A stretch of DNA of 64,000 nucleotides from Haloterrigena sp. KLK7 (lineage in GTDB: Archaea > Halobacteriota > Halobacteria > Halobacteriales > Natrialbaceae), in assembly GCF_037914945.1 (NCBI RefSeq), contig NZ_CP149787.1, positions 620,001 through 684,000 of the forward strand, in the 5' to 3' direction. Under the pieces are notes generated by a model. It was not told the DNA's origin. It did no database searches and was given only the letters and a program-made list of their open reading frames with translations. The translations under genes were made by a program, and so were the position numbers. The stretch's first letter is position 1, and every line of letters starts with the position of its first letter. Shown piece after piece: positions 8,434-16,957 of the stretch.

Positions 8434-9504
8434 ATGACACGCGAAACACGGGACCGATCCACGACCGATCGCGGCCGCATTCGAATCGAGGGGTTCGACG
8501 AGGCCGTCGCGGCCGACCGCGCCGACGCCGCCGGCGACCCCTGGGCCGACGGCCGGTCGACCGATGACCGAGCGATCGAGCCAGATACCGTCTCTCGAAG
8601 GCGTCTCGAGGACTTCTGGCGCCGCTTCCGAGCGAACCGAACGGCCGTACTCGGGCTCGCGATCATCGCGGTGCTCTCGGTCGTCGCGGTCTTCGCCCGG
8701 CCGATCGCGTTCTCGGTCGCCGAGTACACGATCACCGTCCAGCCGTTCTCGCTGGCGCCGTACGATCCCGCCGAGATGTACGTCGGCCCCACCAACGCCG
8801 GTCCGTCGCCGGCCCACCCGTTCGGAACCGACTGGGCGGGCCGCGACCAGTTCTCGCGGGTCCTCGTCGGCGGCCGGTTCAGTCTCAGCATCGGGGTCGT
8901 CGCCGTCGCGCTCGCGCTGATCGTCGGGGTCCCGCTGGGCGCGATCGCCGGCTACTTCGGCGGCTGGGTCGACGAGATCATCATGCGGCTGGTCGACATC
9001 CTCTACGCGTTCCCGTTTCTGGTGCTCGCGATCGCCGTCGTCGCGGTCGTCGGCCGGGGCTACTGGAACGTCGTCGCCGCGCTCGCGCTGACCGGCTGGA
9101 TCGGCTACGCCCGCCTGTTGCGCGGCGAGATCCTCTCGGTTCGGGAACGCGAGTACGTCACTGCCGCGAAGGCCCTCGGGACGCCGGACCGAATCATCAT
9201 CGCCAGACACGTCGTTCCGAACGCCGTCGCCCCCGTCGTCGTGCAGGCGACGCTGAACGTCGGGACGGTCGTTCTGACGGCCGCGGCGCTGGGCTTTCTC
9301 GGCCTCGGACTCGAGCCGAGCACCGCCGAGTGGGGGTCGATGCTGGCGGACGGACGAGACGCGATCGCCAGCGGTCACTGGCATCTCACCGCCTTCCCCG
9401 GGCTGGCGATCTTCCTGTTCGTGATGGCGATCAACCTCGTCGGCGACGGGATCAACGACGCGCTGGATCCGCGGGGCGACACCGCCGAACGGAGGCGTCG
9501 ATAG
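8434..9504 (+). CDS. dppC: ABC transporter permease, DppC type
   Basis: 356 residues. A ~65-residue charged cytoplasmic N-terminal tail, longer than in bacterial DppC, precedes the first helix (AVLGLAIIAVLSVVAVFA). HPFGTDWAGRDQFSRVL is the family signature and AAKALGTPD the EAA coupling loop. The C-terminus (NDALDPR) is the usual end of the family. It pairs with the upstream permease. The next gene starts one base after its stop, so translation is probably coupled. Confidence 0.95.
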   Translation: MTRETRDRSTTDRGRIRIEGFDEAVAADRADAAGDPWADGRSTDDRAIEPDTVSRRRLEDFWRRFRANRTAVLGLAIIAVLSVVAVFARPIAFSVAEYTITVQPFSLAPYDPAEMYVGPTNAGPSPAHPFGTDWAGRDQFSRVLVGGRFSLSIGVVAVALALIVGVPLGAIAGYFGGWVDEIIMRLVDILYAFPFLVLAIAVVAVVGRGYWNVVAALALTGWIGYARLLRGEILSVREREYVTAAKALGTPDRIIIARHVVPNAVAPVVVQATLNVGTVVLTAAALGFLGLGLEPSTAEWGSMLADGRDAIASGHWHLTAFPGLAIFLFVMAINLVGDGINDALDPRGDTAERRRR

Positions 9505-9505
9505 C

Positions 9506-10591
9506 GTGGCGCTGCTCGAAGTCGAGGACCTCGTCGTGCAGTTCTACACCGACGACGGCGTGGTCCGCGCGGTCGACGGGATCAGCTACGAGGTCCACCG
9601 GGGCGAGACGGTCGCCGTCGTCGGCGAGAGCGGCGCCGGCAAGACCGTCACCAGCCTCGCCCTGCTTCGGCTGATCGAGGGGCCCGGCGAGATCGTCGGC
9701 GGCGAGATCCGCTTCGACGGCCGCGACGTCCTCGAGTGCTCCGACGAGGAACTCCGAAGGGTTCGCGGAAACGAGATCGCGATGGTGTTTCAGGACCCCG
9801 AGACGGCGCTCAACCCCGTCTACACCGTCGGCGAACAGATCGCCGAGGCGATCCGCGCCCACAGGGACGTCACCGACGAGCGGGCACGCGAGCGGGCGAT
9901 CGAGCTCCTCGAGCGCGTCGGGGTTCCCGACGCCGCGAGCCGCTATACCGACTACCCTCACGAGTTCTCCGGCGGCCAGCAACAGCGGGTCGTCATCGCG
10001 ATGGCGCTGTCCTGCGATCCCGACCTGCTCGTTTGCGACGAGCCGACGACCGCACTCGACGTCACGGTCGAGGCCCAACTCCTCGAGTTGCTCGAGGACC
10101 TCGCCGCGGAGTTCGACGCGGCGATCCAGTTCGTCTCGCACGACCTCGGCGTCGTCGCCGAACGCTGCGATCGCGTCCTGGTCATGTACGCCGGGCAGGT
10201 CGTCGAGCGCGCGCCCGTCGACGACCTCTACTACGACCCGAAACACCCCTACACGGTCGGACTGATGGCGTCGATCCCCCGGCTCGGCGACGACCGCGAC
10301 CGGCTACCGACGATTCCCGGGACGCCGCCGGATCTCGTGGACGCGCCGACTGGCTGTCGATTCCACCCGCGCTGTCCCTACGCCGAGGACTGCTGTGCGA
10401 TCCGCGAGCCGTCGCTCGTCGAGGCGGAGACCGGCAGCGCCGCGACGCCGGTCGACGTACCGCCCGACGACCACCTCGCCGCCTGCCACGAGTACACCGG
10501 CGACCTGGAGGGGGGACTGGACTACCACGTCGTCGTCAGGGACGCGGACGGAGACGGGGACGGAAACGGAACCGGAGGCGAGTTCGAATGA
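9506..10591 (+). CDS. dppD: ABC transporter ATP-binding protein, DppD type
   Basis: 361 residues, GTG start. Walker [12 protein letters not shown] signature FSGGQQQRV and Walker [13 protein letters not shown] are intact. The C-terminal oligopeptide/dipeptide domain has the Cys-rich [15 protein letters not shown], which in this family can bind an Fe-S cluster. The last ~20 residues are a Gly/Asp-rich tail. The stop overlaps the ATG of the partner ATPase by four bases (ATGA). Confidence 0.95.
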   Translation: MALLEVEDLVVQFYTDDGVVRAVDGISYEVHRGETVAVVGESGAGKTVTSLALLRLIEGPGEIVGGEIRFDGRDVLECSDEELRRVRGNEIAMVFQDPETALNPVYTVGEQIAEAIRAHRDVTDERARERAIELLERVGVPDAASRYTDYPHEFSGGQQQRVVIAMALSCDPDLLVCDEPTTALDVTVEAQLLELLEDLAAEFDAAIQFVSHDLGVVAERCDRVLVMYAGQVVERAPVDDLYYDPKHPYTVGLMASIPRLGDDRDRLPTIPGTPPDLVDAPTGCRFHPRCPYAEDCCAIREPSLVEAETGSAATPVDVPPDDHLAACHEYTGDLEGGLDYHVVVRDADGDGDGNGTGGEFE

Positions 10592-11940
10592 GCGACGGCG
10601 ATACCGACAGAGACGGCGGGTGCGATCGAGACGACGAACCGCTGCTTCGCGTCGAGGGCCTCGAGAAGGAGTACACGACGTCCGACGGCTTCCTCGATCG
10701 ACTGCTGGGCAACGAACGCACGGTCACGGCCGTCGACGGCGTCGACCTCGAGGTCCGCGAGGGGGAGACGCTCGGGCTGGTCGGCGAGAGCGGCTGCGGC
10801 AAGAGTTCGCTGGCCCGGTCGCTGCTCCGGCTCACCGAGCCGACCGCCGGCGCGGTGTCCTATCGCGGCACCGACCTGACCGATTGCACCCGGTCCGAAC
10901 TCCGGGCGATGCGGACGAACGTCCAGTACGTCTCCCAGAACCCCGGCGCGAGCCTGAACCCGCGGCTACCGGTCGGCGACATCGTCGGCGAACCCCTCGA
11001 GGTGCACGACATCGTCCCGCCCGAGGAGCGCGACGCTCGCGTTCGGGACCTGCTCGAGACCGTCGGGCTCGCGCCGAACCACGCCGATCGATATCCCCAC
11101 GAGTTCTCCGGCGGCCAGCGCCAGCGGATCGCCATCGCCCGCGCGCTGGCCGTCGAACCGGAGTTCGTCGTCTGCGACGAACCGGTGTCGTCGCTGGACG
11201 TCTCGGTACAGGCCCAGATCCTCAATCTATTGGCCGACCTGCAAGACGAGTTCGGCCTCTCCTATCTCTTCATCGCTCACGACCTCTCGGTCGTCGAGCA
11301 CGTCGCCGACCGGGTCGCCGTCATGTACCTCGGCGAGATCGTCGATATCGGCCCGACCGAGGCGGTCTTCGACGGGCCGTCACACCCCTACACGGCTGCC
11401 CTCCGCTCGGCGATCCCCGAACCGGACCCGCGCTGGGAGGGCGACCGGATCGTCCTCGAGGGCACCGTCCCCGATCCCAGCGACCGCCCGTCGGGCTGTC
11501 GGTTCCACACCCGCTGTCCGAAGGTGCTCTCGCCGGCCGAGTACGACCTCGAGTCCGACACGGTCCGGGCGATCCTCCGCCTGCGGAGACGGCTCGCCGA
11601 CGCCGAGGACGGTCTCGAGTCGATACTCACCACATCGGCGGCCGACGCGGACGTCCCCGCGGCGATCCGCGACGCGTTCGATATCCCGGTCGAACTCCGG
11701 GACGATGCCGCCGAGCGTGTCCTCTCGGACGCACTCGAGGTCGTCGCGGCCGGAGAACTCGACGACGGGCGGGCCCGACTCGCGTCGGCCTTCGCGACGC
11801 CGTGCGAGACCGATCGGCCGCGGCTCGAGTCCACCGATGACGGCGAGAGCGACGGCCGCTCGATCGCCTGTCACCGGTTCGACGAAACGTACGCGGACCA
11901 CCTGTCGGACGAGTCCGAGACGGCACCGTTCCACCGATGA
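10588..11940 (+). CDS. dppF: ABC transporter ATP-binding protein, DppF type, with C-terminal extension
   Basis: 450 residues, against ~320-350 for usual DppF. Walker A GESGCGKS, signature FSGGQRQRI and Walker [13 protein letters not shown] are complete. After [11 protein letters not shown] the protein does not reach the usual closely spaced Cys pair. It continues with a ~130-residue acidic helical segment (residues ~315-430), and then presents further cysteines in FATPCETD and SIACHRF. The start at 10588 is the ATG overlapping the previous stop; the longer open frame reaching back to 9736 is only the shadow of dppD. It energises the same transporter. The following gene overlaps by four bases. 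Confidence 0.94.
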   Translation: MSDGDTDRDGGCDRDDEPLLRVEGLEKEYTTSDGFLDRLLGNERTVTAVDGVDLEVREGETLGLVGESGCGKSSLARSLLRLTEPTAGAVSYRGTDLTDCTRSELRAMRTNVQYVSQNPGASLNPRLPVGDIVGEPLEVHDIVPPEERDARVRDLLETVGLAPNHADRYPHEFSGGQRQRIAIARALAVEPEFVVCDEPVSSLDVSVQAQILNLLADLQDEFGLSYLFIAHDLSVVEHVADRVAVMYLGEIVDIGPTEAVFDGPSHPYTAALRSAIPEPDPRWEGDRIVLEGTVPDPSDRPSGCRFHTRCPKVLSPAEYDLESDTVRAILRLRRRLADAEDGLESILTTSAADADVPAAIRDAFDIPVELRDDAAERVLSDALEVVAAGELDDGRARLASAFATPCETDRPRLESTDDGESDGRSIACHRFDETYADHLSDESETAPFHR

Positions 11941-12470
11941 CGCGAAAACGAGCCGACGACTCGAGCGCGCTCGAGCGAGACGCGGACGATCCGTTCGCGC
12001 CCGCGGCGAACGCGGGCGAGAACGGTCGTCGCTCGATCGACTGGGACGCGTTCAGCCACGCGTTCGCGCCCGTCGCGCTTCGCACGCGGGCCATCGAGGT
12101 CTCGATCGCGACCGACCGCGACGTCTACGAGCGCGGCGAGTCCGTCGCCGTCGGCATCGAGTTCCGCAACCGGCTCCCGTTCCCGGTCCGACTGCGGACC
12201 GACTCCCCGGAGCGCTGGACCTGGACCGTCGACGGAGCGACGGCCGCCTCGCGGCTCGAACGGTCGATTCCCGACCGTCCCGACGTGTTCTCCTTCGCTC
12301 GAAGCGAGCGCAAGCGATTCAGTCGCGAGTGGCCCCAGCGGATCCGTATCGCGGAGAACGAGTGGAAACCCGTCGATCCCGGACGCTACACGCTCGCGGC
12401 GCGGGTCAATCGCGAGGACGCGGCCGACCGCGGACTCGTCGCCGCGACCGAGATCGAGATCCGGGAGTGA
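11937..12470 (+). CDS. Uncharacterised protein with a predicted Ig-like/BsuPI-like domain
   Basis: 177 residues; the ATG overlaps the dppF stop, so it is the last gene of the transporter operon. No signal peptide or membrane segment is present. After a charged N-terminus, residues ~55-177 look like a beta-sandwich: VYERGESVAVGIEFRNRLPF and VRLRTDSPERWTWTVDG resemble domains describing protein-protein or carbohydrate contacts, such as BsuPI-type inhibitors. That assignment rests on pattern only. Coupling to the transporter suggests an accessory cytoplasmic role. Confidence 0.75.
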   Translation: MTRKRADDSSALERDADDPFAPAANAGENGRRSIDWDAFSHAFAPVALRTRAIEVSIATDRDVYERGESVAVGIEFRNRLPFPVRLRTDSPERWTWTVDGATAASRLERSIPDRPDVFSFARSERKRFSREWPQRIRIAENEWKPVDPGRYTLAARVNREDAADRGLVAATEIEIRE

Positions 12471-12473
12471 CGG

Positions 12474-13454
12474 TCACGTCTCCTCTGACCGTCGGCCCGT
12501 CGGCGGCTCGTCGTTCGACGGACTCTCGACGTCGGCCCCGTCGTCGGCGTCGCCGTACTCGTCGTCCTCGGCGGACGGAGACGGATCGACCGGCGCGTTC
12601 GTCCCCGTGAGCCGCCGGAGTCGGGCCGCGTACTCGTCGACCTCGAGGCCGAAGTCCTCCGAGAGCGACCACCGGCCGACGAGCCGGTCGGCGGCGTACA
12701 CCGTGAAGGTCGCAAGCAGGATACCTGCGACGACGTCGATCGCCCAGTGGATGCCCAGATACATCGTCGAGATCGCGATACTCGCCGCCAGCGGAACCGC
12801 GACGGCGAACCAGATCGGGTACTCCTCCCTCGTTCGATAGGCGAAGATCGCGATCGTCGCCGACAGCGAGGTGTGCAGCGAGGGGAAGACGTTGGTGTTG
12901 TGGTTGACCTCCCCAGTCAGGTACTGATACTGCGGCCGGAAATCGTACAGCACGGTCCCGATCTCGGTGGGCATGATGTTTCGCGGCCCGTAGGCGATCA
13001 CCAGGAGGTAGAGGAACAGTCCGAGTAGGTAGTTGAGCGCGTAGGCGGACAACAGTTCTCTGAGCGGTCGCGTATCCGACAGCGCGAAGTACGCGATCAC
13101 GGGGAAGATCAGAATGAAGACGTAGCCGTAGATGTAGACGAACGAAAAGTACCGCGTGACGGGCGGGCTGGCGAACTGCTGAAACCAGACGATCGCCTCT
13201 CCTTCGATGGCGTAAAACGTCGGCGTCAGGTTCCAGTCGATCGCCCAGGAGAGATCGGGAAGGTGCTGTCGAGTGAACCGGTTCGCGAGCAACACGACGA
13301 GCACCACGCCCGCGACGGGTGCGGACTCTCGCATCCGGTCCCGCCACTCGCGGCGGGTCCTCCGAAACCGGTGTCGGCCGATACAGAGGGGGACGAACCC
13401 GACGAGCAGGACGACGATGACGACCGCTACCTGCGTCAATAGCTCGGCGAGCAT
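12474..13454 (-). CDS. PAP2-superfamily membrane phosphatase (lipid phosphatase / Aur1-like)
   Basis: 326 residues with about six or seven membrane helices. The PAP2 catalytic motifs are visible: PSLHTS (C2, with the catalytic-site His) and the C3 motif STMYLGIHWAIDVVAG with the nucleophilic His. The long N-terminal region and AYGPRNIMPTEIG resemble the inositol-phosphotransferase/Aur1 branch more than short PAP2 phosphatases. It probably acts on a polyprenyl or archaeal lipid phosphate at the membrane. Its ATG (13452-13454) overlaps the stop of the upstream binding-protein gene, so the two are translationally coupled. The C-terminal ~60 residues are acidic and disordered. Confidence 0.88.
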   Translation of the reverse strand: MLAELLTQVAVVIVVLLVGFVPLCIGRHRFRRTRREWRDRMRESAPVAGVVLVVLLANRFTRQHLPDLSWAIDWNLTPTFYAIEGEAIVWFQQFASPPVTRYFSFVYIYGYVFILIFPVIAYFALSDTRPLRELLSAYALNYLLGLFLYLLVIAYGPRNIMPTEIGTVLYDFRPQYQYLTGEVNHNTNVFPSLHTSLSATIAIFAYRTREEYPIWFAVAVPLAASIAISTMYLGIHWAIDVVAGILLATFTVYAADRLVGRWSLSEDFGLEVDEYAARLRRLTGTNAPVDPSPSAEDDEYGDADDGADVESPSNDEPPTGRRSEET

Positions 13455-15229
13455 CAGGACCTCACGATGTATTCTCCGTCTTCGTCGTACTGAAATCCGT
13501 GCCGTTCGAAGGCTCGCTTCGCCCGTTCCACGTCCAGTTCACTCGTACCCTCACTGTCCGTTTCATCACGGAAAAAGGGCGCGTATGGTGCCTCGCCGTC
13601 CCACTCGAGGTCGTCGGGAACCCACTCCGCTGCGACCGGTGTGACGGTCGGGCTCGCCTGCCCGTTGAAGACGTCCGCCACGATCGATTCCCTGTCGATC
13701 AATCGGGCGACGTTTCGCCGGAAGTGGAGGTTGCTGAACGGCGAATTCCTGACGTTGAACCCGATGTGGTAGAACGTCCACGATTCGGACTCGACGAGTT
13801 CGAGGCCCGACGGGACCTCCCCGACAGTCTCCGATCCGAGAATGGAGGCCGTCATGTCGGCGTTCCCCGCCTCGAGCTGGTTGACGGCCGCACCGCTGTT
13901 CGGTTCGACGTGAAAGACGAGTTCGTCGACGTGCGGTTCCGGAAGGTCGACGTATCCGCGGCGGGTGAAGTGGTCGTCGAAGCGCTCGAATCGGAGGTGC
14001 GAACGCGGTTCCTGCTCGGTGAGCGCGAACGGACCGCTGCCGATCGTCGGGATCTCGTCCGTGGTCACGATCTCCCACGTCCCCTGTATGGGCTTCGCAC
14101 CGCTCTCGAGGCTGTCTTCGACCGCCGTCTTCCAGATGTGTTTCGGGAGGATCGGCACCGTAAACGCCAGTTCGCCGACCTCGTCGCTCGTACTGAATCG
14201 CATCCGAACGGTTCGATCGTCGACGGCCGTGACCGATTCGACGGCGTCTCCCAGTCCGCGGTACCTCGGCGCCGGCGACAGCCCCTCGCGCGCTCCGAGC
14301 GAGGTGTCGTTCAGGAAGTCGTACGTGAACTTGACGTCGTCGGCGGTGACCGGTTCGCCGTCGTGGAACCGACAGTTCGATCTGAGCGTGACCGTCGCGA
14401 CCGCGTCGTCCCACTCCCAGTCCTCGGCGAGCCACGGCCGAATCTCGCCGTCGTCCTCGGTCGCCACCGAGTCGTAGAGGAGATCGACGAACGCGCCCCG
14501 ATAGCGGTACGGCGCGGCCAGCGGGTTGATGTTTCTGGAGGGGCTCGAGTCGGTGATGACCGCGTTCAGGACCACGTCGTCCTCGAACGCGTCGTCCTTG
14601 GGCTCGAGGCCGAGAAAGCCGAGTCGCGTCCCGAGGTGGTGGTCGTTCCAGCCGTCGAACCGATCCGTTCTGACGAGTCGACGCTCGTCGGGAACGCAGA
14701 TCGGGACGATCGGATGCGTTTGCGCCAGTCGGTCGAGAACCTCGCCGACGGCTTGCTCGCGTTCCGAGCCCGCCGTCGAGCGCTGGCGCTCGAGCGCGTC
14801 GTCGATCTCGGTGTTCACGAGGCCGTAGGGGTTCTGCCAGCCGGCCTCGGGGGCGAACTTCGAGTGAAACGTCTCGTAGAGATAGTCGGGGTCGTGGCCG
14901 CCCGGATGGCGACTGATGTAACAATCGAAGTCGTGCTCGAGCAAGACCGTCTGCAGCAACTCGGGATCGGCGCGGGGCTCTATCCGAACGTTGATACCGA
15001 CCGCCTTGAGCTTCTCCTCGAGTCGGCGGGCGATCTTGATGGCCTGCCGATCGTTGTCAGTCGGCAGCGTCAAGATCGTTATCGAGAGCTGATCGCTGGC
15101 GGTGCCGGTGATGAGCTGCTGTATTCGGTCCGTACAGCCGGCTACCGAGCCGGCGATTCCTGTACTTCCAGCGGCGAGCACGGCACGTCTACTTACTCGG
15201 TCGTTAGACCGATCCGACGGGAGGGTCAT
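13454..15229 (-). CDS. Second circularly permuted family-5 ABC binding lipoprotein
   Basis: 591 residues. The Tat lipoprotein signal has RR at 14-15 and a lipobox SVAGC with Cys32, the same spacing as the other binding protein. Residues ~46-225 (LSITILTLPTDNDRQ ... HHLGTRLGFLGLEP) match the usual C-terminal third of SBP_bac_5. Residues ~240-591 (NINPLAAPYRYRGAFVDLLYDS, then CRFHDGEPVTADDVKFTYDF) match the usual N-terminal part. The chain ends with LDVERAKRAFERHGF, the helix that normally leads directly into what is here the N-terminus. No permease or ATPase is adjacent; it is followed, overlapping, by the PAP2 gene. It may share the facing transporter or act as a sensor. Confidence 0.92.
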   Translation of the reverse strand: MTLPSDRSNDRVSRRAVLAAGSTGIAGSVAGCTDRIQQLITGTASDQLSITILTLPTDNDRQAIKIARRLEEKLKAVGINVRIEPRADPELLQTVLLEHDFDCYISRHPGGHDPDYLYETFHSKFAPEAGWQNPYGLVNTEIDDALERQRSTAGSEREQAVGEVLDRLAQTHPIVPICVPDERRLVRTDRFDGWNDHHLGTRLGFLGLEPKDDAFEDDVVLNAVITDSSPSRNINPLAAPYRYRGAFVDLLYDSVATEDDGEIRPWLAEDWEWDDAVATVTLRSNCRFHDGEPVTADDVKFTYDFLNDTSLGAREGLSPAPRYRGLGDAVESVTAVDDRTVRMRFSTSDEVGELAFTVPILPKHIWKTAVEDSLESGAKPIQGTWEIVTTDEIPTIGSGPFALTEQEPRSHLRFERFDDHFTRRGYVDLPEPHVDELVFHVEPNSGAAVNQLEAGNADMTASILGSETVGEVPSGLELVESESWTFYHIGFNVRNSPFSNLHFRRNVARLIDRESIVADVFNGQASPTVTPVAAEWVPDDLEWDGEAPYAPFFRDETDSEGTSELDVERAKRAFERHGFQYDEDGEYIVRS

Positions 15230-15469
15230 CCAGGGCTACTAGTTGGGTCTGCGTTTCAAATATAACAATTTTGCGAACCGGTGCCGTGATATTTAGATCC
15301 GTGTACCGCTCGCATCGGGCGAGCGTTACGCCGTCTCGTCTCGAGTACGGATCGGGACGCGCTAGTGAACCATCTCGTTATCCTCACTCTGTTCGAGAGC
15401 CGCCCAGTTAAACTCCGCCCATGCTATGGATGGCGCTCACTGTTTCGTTTGCGCCGAAGCATCGAAGGA

Positions 15470-15536
15470 GGGAGGTTTGAACTACGCCGAGACGTGCTCG
15501 CGACCGCTGTGCGCGTCTCGTCTGGTTCAAATCTAC
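15470..15536. other. tRNA T-arm-like fragments in both orientations
   Basis: The 438-base gap 15230-15667 has no credible gene. GGGAGGTTTGAACTAC at 15470-15485 equals the 3' part of the neighbouring tRNA (GGGAGG...TTTGAACTAC) with five bases missing. GGTTCAAATCTAC at 15524-15536 is the same T-arm in the opposite orientation. This looks like debris of tRNA-targeted recombination on the 3' side of the tRNA. Confidence 0.5.
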
Positions 15537-15577
15537 TCGTCGTCTTTTCAGCGACTCAGGACTCTCTCCTCGTGGTT

Positions 15578-15648
15578 CGAAAGACGCTACGCGTCTTTCG
15601 TCATCACGAAACAGCGAAGCTGTTTCGAACGACTACGCTCGTCGTTCG
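15578..15648. repeat. Cluster of short perfect hairpins
   Basis: Three inverted repeats follow each other: CGAAAGACGC/GCGTCTTTCG with loop TAC (15578-15600), CGAAACAGC/GCTGTTTCG with loop GAA (15607-15627), and CGAACGAC/GTCGTTCG with a seven-base loop (15626-15648). The last two overlap by two bases. Stems have no mismatches. There is no T-tract, so a simple terminator is unlikely. Confidence 0.8.
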
Positions 15649-15667
15649 TCGTTGAATCCCTGAAAAG

Positions 15668-15742
15668 TAGCGGGAGGTAGATTTGAACTACCGATCTGCG
15701 GGTTATGAGCCCGCCGGAATCTCCTGGCTATCCCATCCCGCT
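15668..15742 (-). tRNA. Initiator tRNA-Met (CAU)
   Basis: 75 bases including the discriminator A; CCA is not encoded. The acceptor stem is AGCGGGA/TCCCGCT, the anticodon loop CTCATAA gives CAU, and the anticodon stem ends in three consecutive G:C pairs (GGG/CCC), the hallmark of initiator tRNA. The A1:U72 acceptor pair is also typical of archaeal initiators. The T-arm reads GGTAG TTCAAAT CTACC. No intron is seen. Confidence 0.93.
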
Positions 15743-15808
15743 ACCACATCATACCCGAGTGCACTAGTTAAGGGTTGTGATTCGACTGCCGTATGGGGAT
15801 TTCTACCG

Positions 15809-16255
15809 TCAGTCGTGATGGACTTTCCACGTGTAGAGGCTTTCGCAGGTGTAGTTGACGAAGAAACCGATCGCGATCCCGATTATGTTCGCCACTAAAT
15901 ACCAGACGTCGAACCGATCGACGAGCACTGCGTACACCGTCAACGTCACCAGAAAGCCCGCGAATCGAACCGCGTTCGAGCGCAGAAACCGCCGCGCCAG
16001 CGCTCGAGGCGTCATGACGCCGTAGTTGGCGAACGTCCAGCGCTCGTTGATCGCGAAGATGACCACGATCGACAGCTCCCACGAGATCGTCTTCGCCCCC
16101 AGATACCAGAGCTCGAGCACGTCGACCAGCAGCGCGAGACCGACCATATCGACGGTCGCACCGACGATCCCGACGCCGGCGAACTGGCCGAACCGCGCCG
16201 TCGAGAGCAACGCGCGAAACCGGGTCCGAACGGCCTCGGCGAGCGAATCACTCAT
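15809..16255 (-). CDS. GtrA-family membrane protein
   Basis: 148 residues with four membrane helices, the GtrA/DPMS-associated fold: FGQFAGVGIVGATVDMVGLA, YLGAKTISWELSIVVIFAIN, a conserved N-E-R-W-T-F, and a last helix ending VNYTCESLYTWK. GtrA proteins are thought to move or present polyprenyl-linked sugars and usually sit beside a glycosyltransferase; none is adjacent here. The ATG at 16255 is chosen by family length; the open frame continues upstream without similarity. It overlaps the end of a small upstream ORF by eight bases. Confidence 0.88.
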   Translation of the reverse strand: MSDSLAEAVRTRFRALLSTARFGQFAGVGIVGATVDMVGLALLVDVLELWYLGAKTISWELSIVVIFAINERWTFANYGVMTPRALARRFLRSNAVRFAGFLVTLTVYAVLVDRFDVWYLVANIIGIAIGFFVNYTCESLYTWKVHHD

Positions 16256-16472
16256 CGTCGGCTCTCTCGGGGGATCGTTCGGCGGTCTCGATCGACGTAC
16301 GCACGATGGTACCGACTCCTGACTCGAGCGTCGGTATCGGTTTTGCGACCCCGCCGGGGACTCGATCGCCGGCCGCGACGGCCTCGAGTCGGTCCGCGTA
16401 ACGGAGCGTTCGGGCGCGTTCAGCGTCGCCTTCCTCGCACGTCGCCGGCCGGGTGTCGTGGGAGCTACACAT
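16248..16472 (-). CDS. Small uncharacterised protein upstream of GtrA
   Basis: A 74-residue ORF beginning MCSSHDTRPATCEEGDAER and overlapping the GtrA start (GATGAGTGA). Composition and frame use look haloarchaeal: acidic, with a readable LRYADRLEAVAAGDRVPGG segment. A TATA-like ATTCTTTTGT lies ~40 bases before the ATG. No family recognised. It could be coupled to GtrA; a chance GC-rich frame is possible. Confidence 0.42.
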   Translation of the reverse strand: MCSSHDTRPATCEEGDAERARTLRYADRLEAVAAGDRVPGGVAKPIPTLESGVGTIVRTSIETAERSPERADDE

Positions 16473-16557
16473 CTGTCCGTGGCCGCGACAGTATCGACCG
16501 TGGACACAAAAGAATTCGGGGATGCGTCGGCGCCGACATCGGATCGGCGGGCAGCGT

Positions 16558-16824
16558 TCAGACCGCGAGGTTGGCTTTCGTCCGGACGACGTCGACGTCC
16601 TCGGCGTCGACGCGGTCGACATCGAGGAAGTGGGGCGTGTAGTTGCGCTTCTCGTAGTCCTCGTACTCGTCCTCGGTGCCGACGGTACACCACAGCTGGA
16701 CCTCCTCGGGACCGTGCCACTCGCCGTTGCGATTGATCCCGAAGCAGACCAGTTCCGTCCCGTCGTAGTCGACGATGGCCCCCTTCCGGATCCCGGGATC
16801 GCCGTGGATGATGAGCCGCTTCAT
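16558..16824 (-). CDS. HAH_0734-family protein
   Basis: 88 residues beginning MKRLIIHGDPGIRKGAIVDY, with FGINRNGEWHGPEE and a YEKRNYTPHFLDVD segment near the C-terminus, as in the small haloarchaea-specific HAH_0734 family. It is soluble and compact, with no known role. The ATG at 16824 is set by the conserved N-terminus. It lies between the nitric oxide reductase and the small ORF, all on the same strand. Confidence 0.85.
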   Translation of the reverse strand: MKRLIIHGDPGIRKGAIVDYDGTELVCFGINRNGEWHGPEEVQLWCTVGTEDEYEDYEKRNYTPHFLDVDRVDAEDVDVVRTKANLAV

Positions 16825-16957
16825 ACCGGCGCCTTCTCGCGAGAACGGATTAAGCCTTCTGACTCCGGTGCTATCGGTCGAACGACGGGTACAGCGGAGA
16901 TCGGACCGACGTCGAGCGACGCGAGAAACCGCGAGGGCTCGAGCGACCCGCGAGCCG

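Noticed and set aside
7702-9384. 560-codon frame on the minus strand across the permease genes
   Set aside because: GC-rich antisense shadow, full of Arg/Asp-rich low-complexity text with no family pattern; the plus strand encodes clear DppB and DppC.
9736-10587. Long N-terminal extension of the DppF frame
   Set aside because: It is the out-of-frame shadow of dppD; the ATG overlapping the dppD stop gives a normal DppF N-terminus.
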